A DNA stretch of 64,000 nt, from NCBI GenBank assembly GCA_014360495.1, contig JACIXR010000002.1, forward strand, positions 186,001 to 250,000, written 5' to 3'. How positions within the stretch are numbered: the stretch's first letter is position 1; each line of letters starts with the position of its first letter. Position numbers and translations under genes: made by a program. Positions 44,166 through 53,732 of this stretch are shown in pieces. Under the pieces are notes generated by a model. It did no database searches. It was not told where the DNA came from and saw only the letters and a list, made by a program, of their open reading frames with translations. This stretch comes from a bacterium. Its GTDB lineage: Bacteria > Armatimonadota > JACIXR01.

Positions 44166-45134
44166 ATGCCACGCATATTAGCGATAGATTTAGGCGGAAC
44201 GAGGATGAGGGCGGGAGCCTTTGACGGGAATCTCCTCGCCCAAGAGGTTCTCCAAACAGAAGTGGAAAAGGGTCCCGAGGACATAATAAAGAGGCTTATA
44301 GAAGCCAGCCACAGGGTTTTGAAAGAAGTGGGTTGGGATAGGATAGATGGAATTGGTATGGCTGTTCCCGGTCCAATTGATAGGAAGGCGAAGACAATCA
44401 ATTCTCCTCCCAACATGCCCGGCTGGGACAACATTCCCATTGGAGCAATCTTTGAGGAGGAATTCTTCGCTCCCTCCTTCATTGATAACGACGCTAACGC
44501 AGCCGCACTCGGCGAGGCGATTTATGGCGCTGGGCAAGGGGCAAGCGTAGTTTGTTATTTCACCGTCTCAACGGGAATAGGTGGAGGATGTGTTATAAAG
44601 GGGCATATATTTCACGGAGCGGGAGATAATGCCGCCGAGTTCGGACACCAGAAGCTTGACCCCTTCGGACCACCCTGCGGCTGCGGAAGAAGGGGATGTT
44701 TAGAGGCGCTCGCCTCGGGAACAGCAATCGCAAGGAGAGCGAAAGAACTCCTGCTTCATAACCCCCAATCCCTCCTTCTCCAGCTGGTGAGGGGAGATAT
44801 TGAAAGAGTTACCGCAAGGCTCGTCGCACAAGCCGCCTCTCAAGGAGATGCTCTATCCTTAAGGGTCTTTCAAGAGGCGGGATTTTGGCTCGGTCTGGGG
44901 ATTGCCAATATCATCAATCTATTCAATCCAAAGGTAGTTGTTCTGGGCGGAGGCGTGATAAACGCCGGTGAGTTGATACTCAAGCCAGCAAGGGAAACCG
45001 CTCTTCAGAAGGCAATTCCCCAGCTCGCAAGCATAGTTGAAATAGTTCCAGCAAAATTGGGTGAATATCCTGGTCTATACGGAGCGGGAGAAGTCGCTCT
45101 GCAGGGCTTGCGAGGTGAGCTGGATACAATTTAG
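44166..45134 (+). CDS. ROK-family sugar kinase (glucokinase type)
   Basis: This 322-aa kinase, from ATG 44166, has GGGAGG 7 bases upstream; an earlier TTG would place this site inside the gene. Motifs: phosphate-binding LAIDLGGTRMRAGAFDG, catalytic Asp in FIDNDANAAALGEAIYG (near residue 105), and the ROK zinc-binding CGCGRRGCLEALASGTAI with His in AAEFGHQKL. The C-terminal KVVVLGGGVINAGEL binds ATP. It is a kinase rather than a repressor because no winged-helix domain is fused. It probably phosphorylates glucose or a related hexose. mutS2 starts 3 bases after the stop. Confidence 0.92.
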   Translation: MPRILAIDLGGTRMRAGAFDGNLLAQEVLQTEVEKGPEDIIKRLIEASHRVLKEVGWDRIDGIGMAVPGPIDRKAKTINSPPNMPGWDNIPIGAIFEEEFFAPSFIDNDANAAALGEAIYGAGQGASVVCYFTVSTGIGGGCVIKGHIFHGAGDNAAEFGHQKLDPFGPPCGCGRRGCLEALASGTAIARRAKELLLHNPQSLLLQLVRGDIERVTARLVAQAASQGDALSLRVFQEAGFWLGLGIANIINLFNPKVVVLGGGVINAGELILKPARETALQKAIPQLASIVEIVPAKLGEYPGLYGAGEVALQGLRGELDTI

Positions 45135-45137
45135 TAA

Positions 45138-47396
45138 ATGCAAATAGCGGATGAAATAACCCTCCGCTCTCTTGAATGGGAAAAGATTAAAAACCTCCTC
45201 CTCTCTCATTGCCTCACCCCTATGGGAAAGGAGAGGGTGGAGAGGCTTTCCCCTTCAACTGATATTGAAACCATAAGAACGAACCTCAGGGAAACGGGAG
45301 AGGCAATTGAGCTTCTCCGCTTTTCTCCACCTCTAAAGGAAATAACGGATGTTGAGCCTCTCATCCAAAGGGTGGAAAAGGGCGGCTTTTTGCAGGAAAG
45401 CGAGCTTATTGAGATAAGGGAATTCGTTTCCCTTGCCCAACGCATCAAGTCGTTTCTCCTTGAAAGAAGCGATTCCTCTCCCCACCTCTCGAGCTTTTCC
45501 AGGAGAATCCCGGATTTCACCCAACTTATCGCCACAATCACTTCGGCTATCTCAGATGAGGGAAAGCTAAGGGACAACGCAAGCGAAAGGATGAGAATTG
45601 TTAAAGAAAGCATAAGAAATACGATAAAAATTATACAAGATAAATTGGAATCAATGATTAATTCTCCCGCCATTCAGAGGTATCTTCAAGATAGGATAGT
45701 AACTTTAAGGGAAGGTCGCTTTTGCCTTGCGGTTAGAAGGGAATTCGCGGATAAAATTGAAGGCATTGTCCATTCCACCTCCTCCAGCGGCTCCACACTC
45801 TTCATTGAGCCATTGGCAATCGTAAAGGAAGGAAACAGGTTAAAGGAGCTGGAGAAAGAGGAGGAAGAGGAAAGGGTTAGAATTTTGAGGAAGCTGAGTG
45901 GGGTAGTAAAGGGAAAGGCAAACGCGATAAGGAGGGCGAGGGATGTCGTCGGCGTCATTGATTTTTCCCTGGCTAAGGGGAAATTAGCCCTTTCCCTCAA
46001 CGCTTTTCAGCCGAGCTTAAATGTAGAAGGCAATATTCGCCTGAGGGAAGCTCGCCATCCCCTTCTTCCAAAAGATTCCGCTGTTCCCGTTTCCCTTGAG
46101 CTAACTCCCCAAAAGAGAGTCCTCATAATAACAGGTCCTAACACAGGCGGTAAAACCACCACCCTTAAGATGGTAGGGTTGCTCGCTTATATGACCCAAT
46201 GTGGTCTATATATTCCGGCGAGTGAGGAATCAACATTGCCTATATTTGAGAGAATCCTCGCCGACATCGGTGAGGAGCAGAGTATAGAGCAGAGCCTTTC
46301 CACCTTCTCTTCCCACATAAGACAGATAAAGAGGATTTTAGATAACATCCAAGGATTGAGCCTCATTCTGTTGGATGAGTTGGGCGCCGGCACAGACCCC
46401 GCTGAGGGCTCAGCCCTTGCAAGGGCTATCGTTGAATACCTCGCAAATAAAGAAAACATCCGCCTTCTCGTTGCCACTCATTTCTCAGAGCTCAAGCTCC
46501 TCCCATTCATCAATCCCCATATAAGGGGTGCATCCTTTGAATTCGACCCCGTTTCCCTAAAGCCCACCTTCAATCTCGTAATGGATGCTGTAGGGAGGAG
46601 CCACGCTGTTGAGGTTGCCCAAAGGCTTGGCTTGTGGGAGGAGATAATCTCAAGGGCGAGGGAGTTAATGGATTACTCCCAACCGTATGGGGAAATTCTC
46701 GCTGAGATAGAAAAGGAAAGGCAATCCTTGCGGGAGGAGAGGGAAAGGGAAAAGCAATTGAGAGGGGAATATGAGAGGAAAATCAAGGAATTGGAGGAGG
46801 AAAGGGAAGAGATTTTGCGTTCCGCAAGGGAGAAAGCGGAGGAATTTCTGAGGGAGGTGGAGGGGAAAGTTGAAGCGATATTGAGAGAGAAGGGGAAGAA
46901 AAGGGAAAAGAGGGAGGAATGGAGGAAGATATGGGAGAGCGTTAAAGGAGGGGAAGCTCCTGCTTTTAAGATAGGGGATAAGGTCCTTCTTGAGACGATT
47001 AAAAAGGAGGGGACGGTTGTGGATATAAAAGGGGAGAGGGTGATTGTGGAAGTTGAGGGGAAGAGGATGAGGGTTCCTCCCTCTCAATTAAGCAAACTGG
47101 AGGAGAGAAAAGAGGAAGCGCCTTTAGTTTCCCGTTATGTTCCCCTCTCCCCTCTGGTTAGGGAGGTAAATTTGCGTGGAATGACCGTTGAGGAAGCGCT
47201 ATATGAGTTGGATAAGGAGCTTGATAAGGCTTATTTTGAGGGGGTGAAGAGGTTAAGGATTATTCACGGTAAGGGGAAAGGGATATTGAGGAAGGCGGTT
47301 TGGGATTATCTGAAGGGACATCAATTGGTGGAGAACATAAGGTTGGCGGATGTAAGCGAGGGCAGCTACGGCGCGACAATAGTTGAATTGAAGTAG
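45138..47396 (+). CDS. mutS2: endonuclease MutS2 / ribosome-rescue Smr ATPase
   Basis: This 752-aa protein has normal length. It has the helical MutS core, SSSGSTLFIEPLAIVKEGNR (MutS2 signature, near residue 215), an ABC-type ATPase with ITGPNTGGKTTTLKMVGLLA (Walker A, near 335) and LILLDELGAGTDPAEGSALA (Walker B). A long coiled coil rich in Glu and Arg (~510-600) follows, then a KOW-like middle. The C-terminal Smr nuclease domain holds VNLRGMTVEEALYELDKEL and IIHGKGKGILRKAVWDYL. MutS2 restrains recombination and, in Bacillus, splits collided ribosomes. It is third in the run after ROK. Confidence 0.96.
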   Translation: MQIADEITLRSLEWEKIKNLLLSHCLTPMGKERVERLSPSTDIETIRTNLRETGEAIELLRFSPPLKEITDVEPLIQRVEKGGFLQESELIEIREFVSLAQRIKSFLLERSDSSPHLSSFSRRIPDFTQLIATITSAISDEGKLRDNASERMRIVKESIRNTIKIIQDKLESMINSPAIQRYLQDRIVTLREGRFCLAVRREFADKIEGIVHSTSSSGSTLFIEPLAIVKEGNRLKELEKEEEEERVRILRKLSGVVKGKANAIRRARDVVGVIDFSLAKGKLALSLNAFQPSLNVEGNIRLREARHPLLPKDSAVPVSLELTPQKRVLIITGPNTGGKTTTLKMVGLLAYMTQCGLYIPASEESTLPIFERILADIGEEQSIEQSLSTFSSHIRQIKRILDNIQGLSLILLDELGAGTDPAEGSALARAIVEYLANKENIRLLVATHFSELKLLPFINPHIRGASFEFDPVSLKPTFNLVMDAVGRSHAVEVAQRLGLWEEIISRARELMDYSQPYGEILAEIEKERQSLREEREREKQLRGEYERKIKELEEEREEILRSAREKAEEFLREVEGKVEAILREKGKKREKREEWRKIWESVKGGEAPAFKIGDKVLLETIKKEGTVVDIKGERVIVEVEGKRMRVPPSQLSKLEERKEEAPLVSRYVPLSPLVREVNLRGMTVEEALYELDKELDKAYFEGVKRLRIIHGKGKGILRKAVWDYLKGHQLVENIRLADVSEGSYGATIVELK

Positions 47397-47404
47397 TTTG
47401 CTTT

Positions 47405-47600
47405 TCTTATTGCAAGGAGCGACTTTGGCATTGGGCGGGGGTGAGCTCCCTGTCATTGGGAACGTTAGCGAAGCAACCTTTTAGAGATTGCCGAGGGCTC
47501 CTAAAGGAGCCCTCGGCAATGACACATCTTGTTAGGAGCCTATACCTCTCTGTCATTGCGAGCCTTCTGCGAAGCAGAAGGCGTGGCAATCTCGTGTTTT
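47405..47600. repeat. cluster of dispersed palindromic repeats, copy D
   Basis: It holds a perfect 16+2+16 hairpin (47487-47520, ATTGCCGAGGGCTCCT and its complement) and a second 9+3+9 hairpin (GCCTTCTGC at 47562-47570, GCAGAAGGC at 47574-47582) within GTCATTGCGAG ... GTGGCAATCTCG. The first may end mutS2 transcription. The rest of the 47397-47810 gap contains copy E and the promoter of the next gene; I see no coding. Confidence 0.75.
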
Positions 47601-47689
47601 ATCACGGAGAAGGAATGAAATTGCCAGTTCCTCCTTTCTCAATCTGATTCATCATCTTTTATTTATTTTTCAAAAACCTTTACCCATGC

Positions 47690-47746
47690 CAGCAATGACA
47701 GAGGGAGGATTGCCACGCCTGCATTGGGCGGGCAATGTTGAAAACC
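47690..47746. repeat. dispersed palindromic repeat, copy E
   Basis: It contains CCAGCAATGACAGAGGGAGG followed by ATTGCCACGCCTGCATTGGG, a near match to copy C at 43.0 kb. Confidence 0.65.
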
Positions 47747-47765
47747 TTTATTAAAACCCATATTC

Positions 47766-47793
47766 TTGCCAGAAAGAGAGAAAATCATAAAAT
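47766..47793 (+). promoter_or_regulatory. probable promoter of the BREX-like ATPase gene
   Basis: TTGCCA (47766-47771), 16-base spacer, TAAAAT (47788-47793), 18 bases before the ATG at 47811. The ribosome binding site is weak (GTGAAGG). Confidence 0.4.
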
Positions 47794-47810
47794 ATAAGTG
47801 GTGAAGGACG

Positions 47811-50800
47811 ATGAAAGTCAGGGATTTAGTGCAAATAGAAAAAGTAGACGAAGTAGTCCAGATTAAAAACCATATACCAGAACAGATAGTTGAAACCTTC
47901 GTCGCCGATGAAAGATTGGAGCAACACATAGCTTTCCTTTTGGAGCGCTTCCTCCAAAGAGGAGAGAAAAACTCCTTCTTCATCCTCGGCAGCTATGGAA
48001 GCGGTAAAAGCCATCTCCTCGCCTTCATCGGCGACCTCCTCAAATATCCCGAGCTCTGGGATAAGGTGAGGAACGAAACCATTCGCTCCTATGCCCCTCG
48101 CTTCAGGGAGAGAAGATTCTTCCCAATCTGGATTCACCTCCCCTCCACTACAATAGACCTCAAAGATTACATCTGGCTGGAATTGGAGGAACAATTGAGC
48201 GATATACGCGGGGAGCGCGTTACCCTTGCCCCTGGCGAATACATAAAAACAGCAGAAAGCCAACCACACTTCCTCACCTTCCTGAAAGAGAGTGGGGATA
48301 GTGAGGAAGACCCAAGCGAGAGGTGGGAATATCTTAAATCGGAAAAGCCCGAAGAAGCTTTAAACGTCGCGAGAGATTTCTTTGATAGCATCGGCGTTAT
48401 TCCAAAGATAGGGGAAGAAGTGGAATCAGTTATGGATAGGGCGCTTCAAATTCTTAAGGATAAATTCGGGGGAAGTGCCTCAATCGTCCTCATCATAGAC
48501 GAGCTCTTTGACTTTTTGAGAGGAAAAGAGGAGGGCTCGGCGGGGTTTGCAAGGGACATCGCCTTCCTCAGGGACCTTGGTGAAGCCTCAAGAAATTACG
48601 ATTTCTTCGTCTTGGCTTCCCTTCAAGAGGACATCTTGGACCCGACAAGAGCTGGCTCCGAGATCAATAATCTAAATAGGATAAGCCAAAGATTTGATAG
48701 GCTCGCAATCCCCTATGTAAATCTCCAAAAAGTAGCGAGGGAGAGGGTCTTGAAGAAGAACCATGAGCAGGAGGAGGAGCTGAGAAAGCTCTACTCCTCC
48801 CTGCGAAGGGAATATTTCCCATCCCTCCAATTCGACGAAACTGCCTTCGTTGACCTCTATCCCGTCCATCCCTTCGTCCTTCAAATCTATGAAAAAGTTG
48901 TTAGAGAGGTTGGACCGAGGAGTCTGATAAGCTTCCTCTCCCAAAGCGCCCTTAAAATTCAAGATGAACCATATGATACGCTGGTCACCATATCCGACCT
49001 CTACGATTATCTGGAAAGCGACCTTGCGACTTTAGTGAATTTCGCCTCTTATGTAAGAGATATAGTCCCCTACTACCGTTCCCATATCCCCCATTGGTTT
49101 GAGGATAGGGAAGTAGCGAATTGGATGGAGAAGGCGATAAAGGCGTTGGTCATTCTCAATGTTGCAAAGGAAAAGGCAACCTGCAAGGAGTTAGCGGAAT
49201 TAATCCTCTATAGGGGAATCAGCGAATTGACCTATGAGGAGTTCGCACATCACATGGAGAAACTCTACAATATGAGCAGTTATTTACATCATGAGTCGGG
49301 GAAAGGGGAAGAAGCAATCTATATCTTGAAAACAGAGGGAGTGGATATAGAGAAGCTGATAACGGTGGAGGCATCAAAGATTGGCGATGATGCACCAAAC
49401 CTTTGGGAAATCATTAGGAAGAGCTTGGAGGATAAGTATCATGCACCTAAGGGTATGGAGCGAAGCGGATGCAGTTATAAGCTGGATTGGCGGAACACGG
49501 AAAGAAAGGGATGGGTAAGGTTCGTTGCAGAAGCGGATGCGAGTATACTTGAGGAGGTGAAGGAAGCTCTCACAGAGGACAAGGAGCTTGATTTCTATCT
49601 CCTCGTTCTCAGACCCAATCTTCCACCTGATTATCTCTCGGAAAAGGAATTGAGGGAGGAAAAAATCCTCATCTGGCGTCCCTCCAATCTGGGAGCGGAT
49701 GAATTGAAGCTTTTGAAAAGCAAGCTCGCTATATCTCACCTCCTTAAAACTGATTTAGAGGAGGCAGTGAAGAGAAGATTGAGGGAGAAGTCAAATGAAG
49801 CGAGTCAGAGGGTAGATGATTTAGTGGAGGAGATTTATTTTAAAAAGGGCAATCTATCCTTCCTTCAACCACCTCTACCCTCCCCCTTTTCCAACGCAAT
49901 GGAGGAAAGCGTCAAGAGGCTCTTGGATGAACTCTATCTAGAACATCCTTATTTCCCAAGAAAGATACATAGGAGGATGTTGAAGGAATCAATGCGCTGC
50001 TTAGCGGGACTCTTGCCCCGCGATAAAACTCGCATTGATTACCTTGAACAACTCTCGGAAGCCGGTTTGCTCGTTAAGGAAGGAGAGGAGAAATATATAG
50101 TGCAGGAGGAGAGGGGTCCTTATAAAGTGATATTGGACAAGCTTAGGGAGAGCGAAGCAAAAATCGTCAATGTTTGGAAGGTATATGAGGCGCTTCGTTC
50201 AAGACCTTATGGTCTGACTGCGGAGCTCGTTGAATTCCTCATCTTAGCCCTCGTTTGGAAAGGACTTATAAGCGTGAGGGGAATAGCGAAGGAGTTCTTC
50301 CGTCAGGACATTGAGGAACTCCTCGGGGTCAATTTCATCAGCAAGGACTACGGTCTCAAACTACTGGATATATTCGTTCCTCCCGAGGTTTTGGAGCTTG
50401 CCAAGGTCATCCTTGAGAGGGAAGTTGAGGCAAATACGACGGAGCAGAAATCCGTCCTTTGGAGCGATTTGAGGGGAAAGGTAGGGGAATACGATATTGA
50501 CCAATTGGAGAGCAATCTTGAAGGATTTCACGAGCCATTCAATAAAGCTCTACTTTTGGAGCGCCTTGGCACGATTAGGGAGAGGATAGAGAACTTCTCC
50601 CGAGTTATTAGGGAGAATGCCTCCCCTGAGGAAGGTTTTACGAAGATTTATGAATTAATTAAGAATAGATTTGAGGAATTCAAGGATGCGTTGGAGGTGT
50701 TCAAGAGGCTCTCCCAAATTGGCGAGCGGAGGGAGATGGTGAATAGGGAGATAGATTATCTTCAGCAGATTTCCCTTCCTGAAGGCGATTCGCTTTTGAA

Positions 50801-51533
50801 TGACCGGAATGCCTTCCTATCGGAGCTCACGGGCGAAAAGATTCTGGATTCTAGTTTCCTTGAGAAATGGCTGGACAGGATGGAGTCCTTCAAAAAAGAA
50901 TACATAGAGAGATATACCGCTCTTCACGAGAAGACGGTGGGTCAGAGGGCAAAAGTGGGTGAGGAATTGGAGGAATTGAGAAGAGACCCACGGCTTTTAT
51001 GCCTCGGTAGGATTTGGGAGATAATGGGGGAAGTGGGCGCCTCCAATCCCGCAAAGTTAATTGAACCGAAGATAGATAGTATCTTAAAGCAACTCTGCAC
51101 AAGGCTCTATAAGGACAGCCTCAACCATACTCCCTACTGCCCCCATTGCCGATTCAATCCCGCCAATCCGCCAAAGCTGAAAGAGGAAATTGAGAGTTTG
51201 AAAGAGGAGTTGGAGAGAGAATGGAATGCCACGGTAGAAGAGCTTAGGGGAAAGGAAGAGAAGCTGAGGGAGGAATTCGCAAAGGGGACATCTATGGCGC
51301 GGGAGAAATTGGAGAGCCTTCTTAAAGGAGAACCAATTGAGTTCAACGAGGAGGTTGTTGAGCTTCTGAAGCGGGGGTTGGGGAAGGTGGAGATTTACGA
51401 TATGGATTTGCGTCCCTATATAAGGGATGGTGGAATCTACAAGCCCAGCGATTTGCTGGAGAGAATTAAAAAGGCGTTAGAGGATTTGGGTAAGAAAGGG
51501 GAAAACATCAGGGTAAGGATAAGATTGAAGTGA
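47811..51533 (+). CDS. brxC: BREX-type large ATPase, DUF6079 / BrxC-PglY-like
   Basis: This 1240-aa protein opens with MKVRDLVQIEKVDEVVQI, typical of the DUF6079 group. The P-loop GSYGSGKSHLLAFIGDLL lies near residue 60 and Walker B IVLIIDELFDFLRG near 228, followed by a sensor-like RFDRLAIPYVNLQKVARERV. The middle part is helical. The C-terminal third holds coiled coil (~1000-1200) with a CPHC pair near 1110. In BREX and Pgl systems this ATPase is the large core component acting with PglZ and the methylase; it blocks phage replication while the host is marked by methylation. pglZ follows after 7 bases. The assignment to type III is from the partners, not from this protein alone. Confidence 0.8.
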   Translation: MKVRDLVQIEKVDEVVQIKNHIPEQIVETFVADERLEQHIAFLLERFLQRGEKNSFFILGSYGSGKSHLLAFIGDLLKYPELWDKVRNETIRSYAPRFRERRFFPIWIHLPSTTIDLKDYIWLELEEQLSDIRGERVTLAPGEYIKTAESQPHFLTFLKESGDSEEDPSERWEYLKSEKPEEALNVARDFFDSIGVIPKIGEEVESVMDRALQILKDKFGGSASIVLIIDELFDFLRGKEEGSAGFARDIAFLRDLGEASRNYDFFVLASLQEDILDPTRAGSEINNLNRISQRFDRLAIPYVNLQKVARERVLKKNHEQEEELRKLYSSLRREYFPSLQFDETAFVDLYPVHPFVLQIYEKVVREVGPRSLISFLSQSALKIQDEPYDTLVTISDLYDYLESDLATLVNFASYVRDIVPYYRSHIPHWFEDREVANWMEKAIKALVILNVAKEKATCKELAELILYRGISELTYEEFAHHMEKLYNMSSYLHHESGKGEEAIYILKTEGVDIEKLITVEASKIGDDAPNLWEIIRKSLEDKYHAPKGMERSGCSYKLDWRNTERKGWVRFVAEADASILEEVKEALTEDKELDFYLLVLRPNLPPDYLSEKELREEKILIWRPSNLGADELKLLKSKLAISHLLKTDLEEAVKRRLREKSNEASQRVDDLVEEIYFKKGNLSFLQPPLPSPFSNAMEESVKRLLDELYLEHPYFPRKIHRRMLKESMRCLAGLLPRDKTRIDYLEQLSEAGLLVKEGEEKYIVQEERGPYKVILDKLRESEAKIVNVWKVYEALRSRPYGLTAELVEFLILALVWKGLISVRGIAKEFFRQDIEELLGVNFISKDYGLKLLDIFVPPEVLELAKVILEREVEANTTEQKSVLWSDLRGKVGEYDIDQLESNLEGFHEPFNKALLLERLGTIRERIENFSRVIRENASPEEGFTKIYELIKNRFEEFKDALEVFKRLSQIGERREMVNREIDYLQQISLPEGDSLLNDRNAFLSELTGEKILDSSFLEKWLDRMESFKKEYIERYTALHEKTVGQRAKVGEELEELRRDPRLLCLGRIWEIMGEVGASNPAKLIEPKIDSILKQLCTRLYKDSLNHTPYCPHCRFNPANPPKLKEEIESLKEELEREWNATVEELRGKEEKLREEFAKGTSMAREKLESLLKGEPIEFNEEVVELLKRGLGKVEIYDMDLRPYIRDGGIYKPSDLLERIKKALEDLGKKGENIRVRIRLK

Positions 51534-51540
51534 GGAATTT

Positions 51541-53577
51541 ATGCGATTAAGGGAGATATTAAAACGGAAGATAGAAGAGAGATTATATGTGAGAGAGAAA
51601 TTCCTTTGGATAGTGGACCCACTCGCGCTTTCTCCTGAGGTAGTGAAGGGATATTTCCCCGATTTCTCCCTCCATATCTATGACAATCCTGTGGATTTTC
51701 GCCTCTTCTACGAGCCATTGAGGGAGAAAATGGAGGAGAACGAACCCGCTGAAGCGATTATCATCTCCTCTCGGGAGGATATCCCTCCCGATGTTCGCAG
51801 ATATTGCCCCCAACCTCTCATCATCAAACCCTCAACCCTTTTCACTTCCCTCCATCCCATAGTTGATGATATCCTCGTGCGCAGGGAGCTGCTTGAGAAA
51901 GTAGCCCCCAATGTGGACGAGCATAAAAGGAGCTACGAGGAGACGGTTGAGTTTCTCCTCCGCAACTTGTTGGATGTCCCCATCAGTCCCGCAATCGGGG
52001 ATGCCTTCAACATCCTAATCGCATACCATTCAAAGGACGAAGGAATTCCCGTTCGTTTCATAGAGCCCTATCTCAATGAATTGACATCTATCGGCTATTC
52101 TTTGGAAGAATTGCTTGAGGAAGAGAGATTTATTGCAATCCTGAGAGAGTTAATCATTGCCTTTTTAGAGAGGGAAAGCAAGACTGATTTGGGAGCGGAT
52201 AAGAGGGCGAGAAGGCTTCTCACCCATATCTCCTTGAAGCCGGGCGAGATGCTCAGGAAAGCAAGCGAGAAAATCAATTGGGAGGAAATCGTTGATAAAA
52301 TCCCTTTAAAGCCTTTCTTCTCCCCTATCCTGCCAGGGCAGTTCTACGAACGGCTCAGCGAGAAGCTCTTCAATCGTCTTTGCAAGAACAGAAGGGATAA
52401 AGAGGCGCTTGATTTCGCCCTCCACCTTAAAGAAAATGGGAGGGCTTCAAAGTCGCTGGAAGCTGTATTAGATTGTTCAACTTTTCTTTCAAAAGTTCCA
52501 CTGCCAGATGAGAGGAAAAACGAGAAGGAACAAGCTGAGGAGTGGCTATCGTTGGCGAGGGAGTTTGCCCTTCAGTGGAAAAATTTTATGGAAATCCCTT
52601 TGGATTCGGAACTCTCCAAGGAGTGGAGAAGGAAAAGGGAGTATTTCAATTCTCACTTCATCAACTTCATCCTGAAAAGCTATCCCAAATGGATGAAGAA
52701 ACCACGCCCGAGGCTATCATGCGATGTTTTGGCTGAGGCTGTTCGCCCTTATCTCAAAAACGGCTTTTCCGTTTATCTCCTCGTCATAGATGGCATGACC
52801 TATGCCCAATGGGCTATAATGGAGGAAAAGATAAAAAGGGAGATGGAGGGCTATGATTTCGTTGATAAGGGATGTTTCGCCATCCTCCCTACCGCAACGC
52901 CGTTTTCCCGCAATTCCATCTTCGCGGGCGAGTTCCCGTTCCAGATAGTTAGTAGATACGGAAGCAATGCACTTTTAAACAACGAAAAGGAGGAGCAGTT
53001 CTTACGGAATTGGGTTAAAGAGAAAATAGATAAGAATAAGGGCGTTATTTATTGTAGGAAGAGGGACGATTGGGAAATAGCTCTGCGGGAAAGGGCGGAT
53101 TTGAAGGCATTTATCCTCAATTTCACGGATGAGTTGACCCATCTGGCAGGGAGGGTAGCGGAATCCGAGGTGGAGCTTCTCAAGTTCGTTGCGACAAAGT
53201 ATGAATTCCTGCCCTTAAAGGAACTTTACTCCGCTGTGAAAAGGGATTCAGCGGTTCTTGTGATAACCTCCGACCATGGAAGCACTTGGGTGGGACGGAC
53301 CACCTTCGTCCCCTGGGAGATGCATGAGGAGGCTGTTGGCAGAAGCGCAAGGTATTATAGGAATCCAAAGAGATATGAATTGAGGGAGAAGGAAGTCCTC
53401 CTGATTAGTAGGGAGGAGGCGAGGAATTGGGGATTGCCTGATACGGATAATTATTATCTTTCTTATGGGAATTTTATGTTTAAGAGAGGGCAGTTGGAGG
53501 GAGAGATGGCTGTTCACGGAGGCATCTCCCTCTGGGAGATGTGCGTTCCCCTGGCAATCTTCACACCCCGTCGTTGA
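51541..53577 (+). CDS. pglZ: BREX phosphatase-like protein PglZ
   Basis: This 678-aa protein has an N-terminal ~380 residues of helical sequence (IVDPLALSPEVVKGYFPDFS near the start) and a C-terminal PglZ domain of the alkaline-phosphatase superfamily. That domain has FSVYLLVIDGMTYAQWAIME (metal-binding Asp near 415), FAILPTATPFSRNSIFAGEF (nucleophile-type Ser/Thr), NFTDELTHLAGRV, and VLVITSDHGSTWVGRT (Asp-His pair near 576). PglZ is the common marker of all BREX types and the bacteriophage growth limitation (Pgl) system. The start has TGAGGAA upstream. A terminator-like hairpin closes the two-gene unit. Confidence 0.88.
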   Translation: MRLREILKRKIEERLYVREKFLWIVDPLALSPEVVKGYFPDFSLHIYDNPVDFRLFYEPLREKMEENEPAEAIIISSREDIPPDVRRYCPQPLIIKPSTLFTSLHPIVDDILVRRELLEKVAPNVDEHKRSYEETVEFLLRNLLDVPISPAIGDAFNILIAYHSKDEGIPVRFIEPYLNELTSIGYSLEELLEEERFIAILRELIIAFLERESKTDLGADKRARRLLTHISLKPGEMLRKASEKINWEEIVDKIPLKPFFSPILPGQFYERLSEKLFNRLCKNRRDKEALDFALHLKENGRASKSLEAVLDCSTFLSKVPLPDERKNEKEQAEEWLSLAREFALQWKNFMEIPLDSELSKEWRRKREYFNSHFINFILKSYPKWMKKPRPRLSCDVLAEAVRPYLKNGFSVYLLVIDGMTYAQWAIMEEKIKREMEGYDFVDKGCFAILPTATPFSRNSIFAGEFPFQIVSRYGSNALLNNEKEEQFLRNWVKEKIDKNKGVIYCRKRDDWEIALRERADLKAFILNFTDELTHLAGRVAESEVELLKFVATKYEFLPLKELYSAVKRDSAVLVITSDHGSTWVGRTTFVPWEMHEEAVGRSARYYRNPKRYELREKEVLLISREEARNWGLPDTDNYYLSYGNFMFKRGQLEGEMAVHGGISLWEMCVPLAIFTPRR

Positions 53578-53610
53578 GATGTAGCTTTGTTATCGCTAAG
53601 GACAACCATC

Positions 53611-53640
53611 CCGTCATTTGGAGGGACGGTCTTTTTTTAT
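53611..53640 (+). terminator. possible rho-independent terminator after pglZ
   Basis: A short stem CCGTC/GACGG (9-base loop) is followed directly by TCTTTTTTTATT. The stem is only 5 bp, but the T-run and position 34 bases beyond the pglZ stop support the call. Confidence 0.5.
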
Positions 53641-53695
53641 TATTGCGTGGGGTGAAAAAGGGGTTAAGAGAGGTTCCACAACCGCCTCAAAAAAC

Positions 53696-53724
53696 TTGCA
53701 AAGTTCCCTTCTATCCCATATAAA
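53696..53724 (+). promoter_or_regulatory. promoter giving a leaderless mRNA for the BrxA-like gene
   Basis: TTGCAA (53696-53701), 17-base spacer, TATAAA (53719-53724). The ATG is at 53733, just where transcription should begin, and there is no ribosome binding site, so the mRNA is probably leaderless. Confidence 0.55.
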
Positions 53725-53732
53725 ATAAAGAA

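Noticed and set aside
47405-47746. Possible CRISPR array or tRNA in the repeat-rich gap
   Set aside because: Repeats are imperfect, palindromic and unevenly spaced with no unique spacers; no tRNA-like T-arm or acceptor pairing was found.
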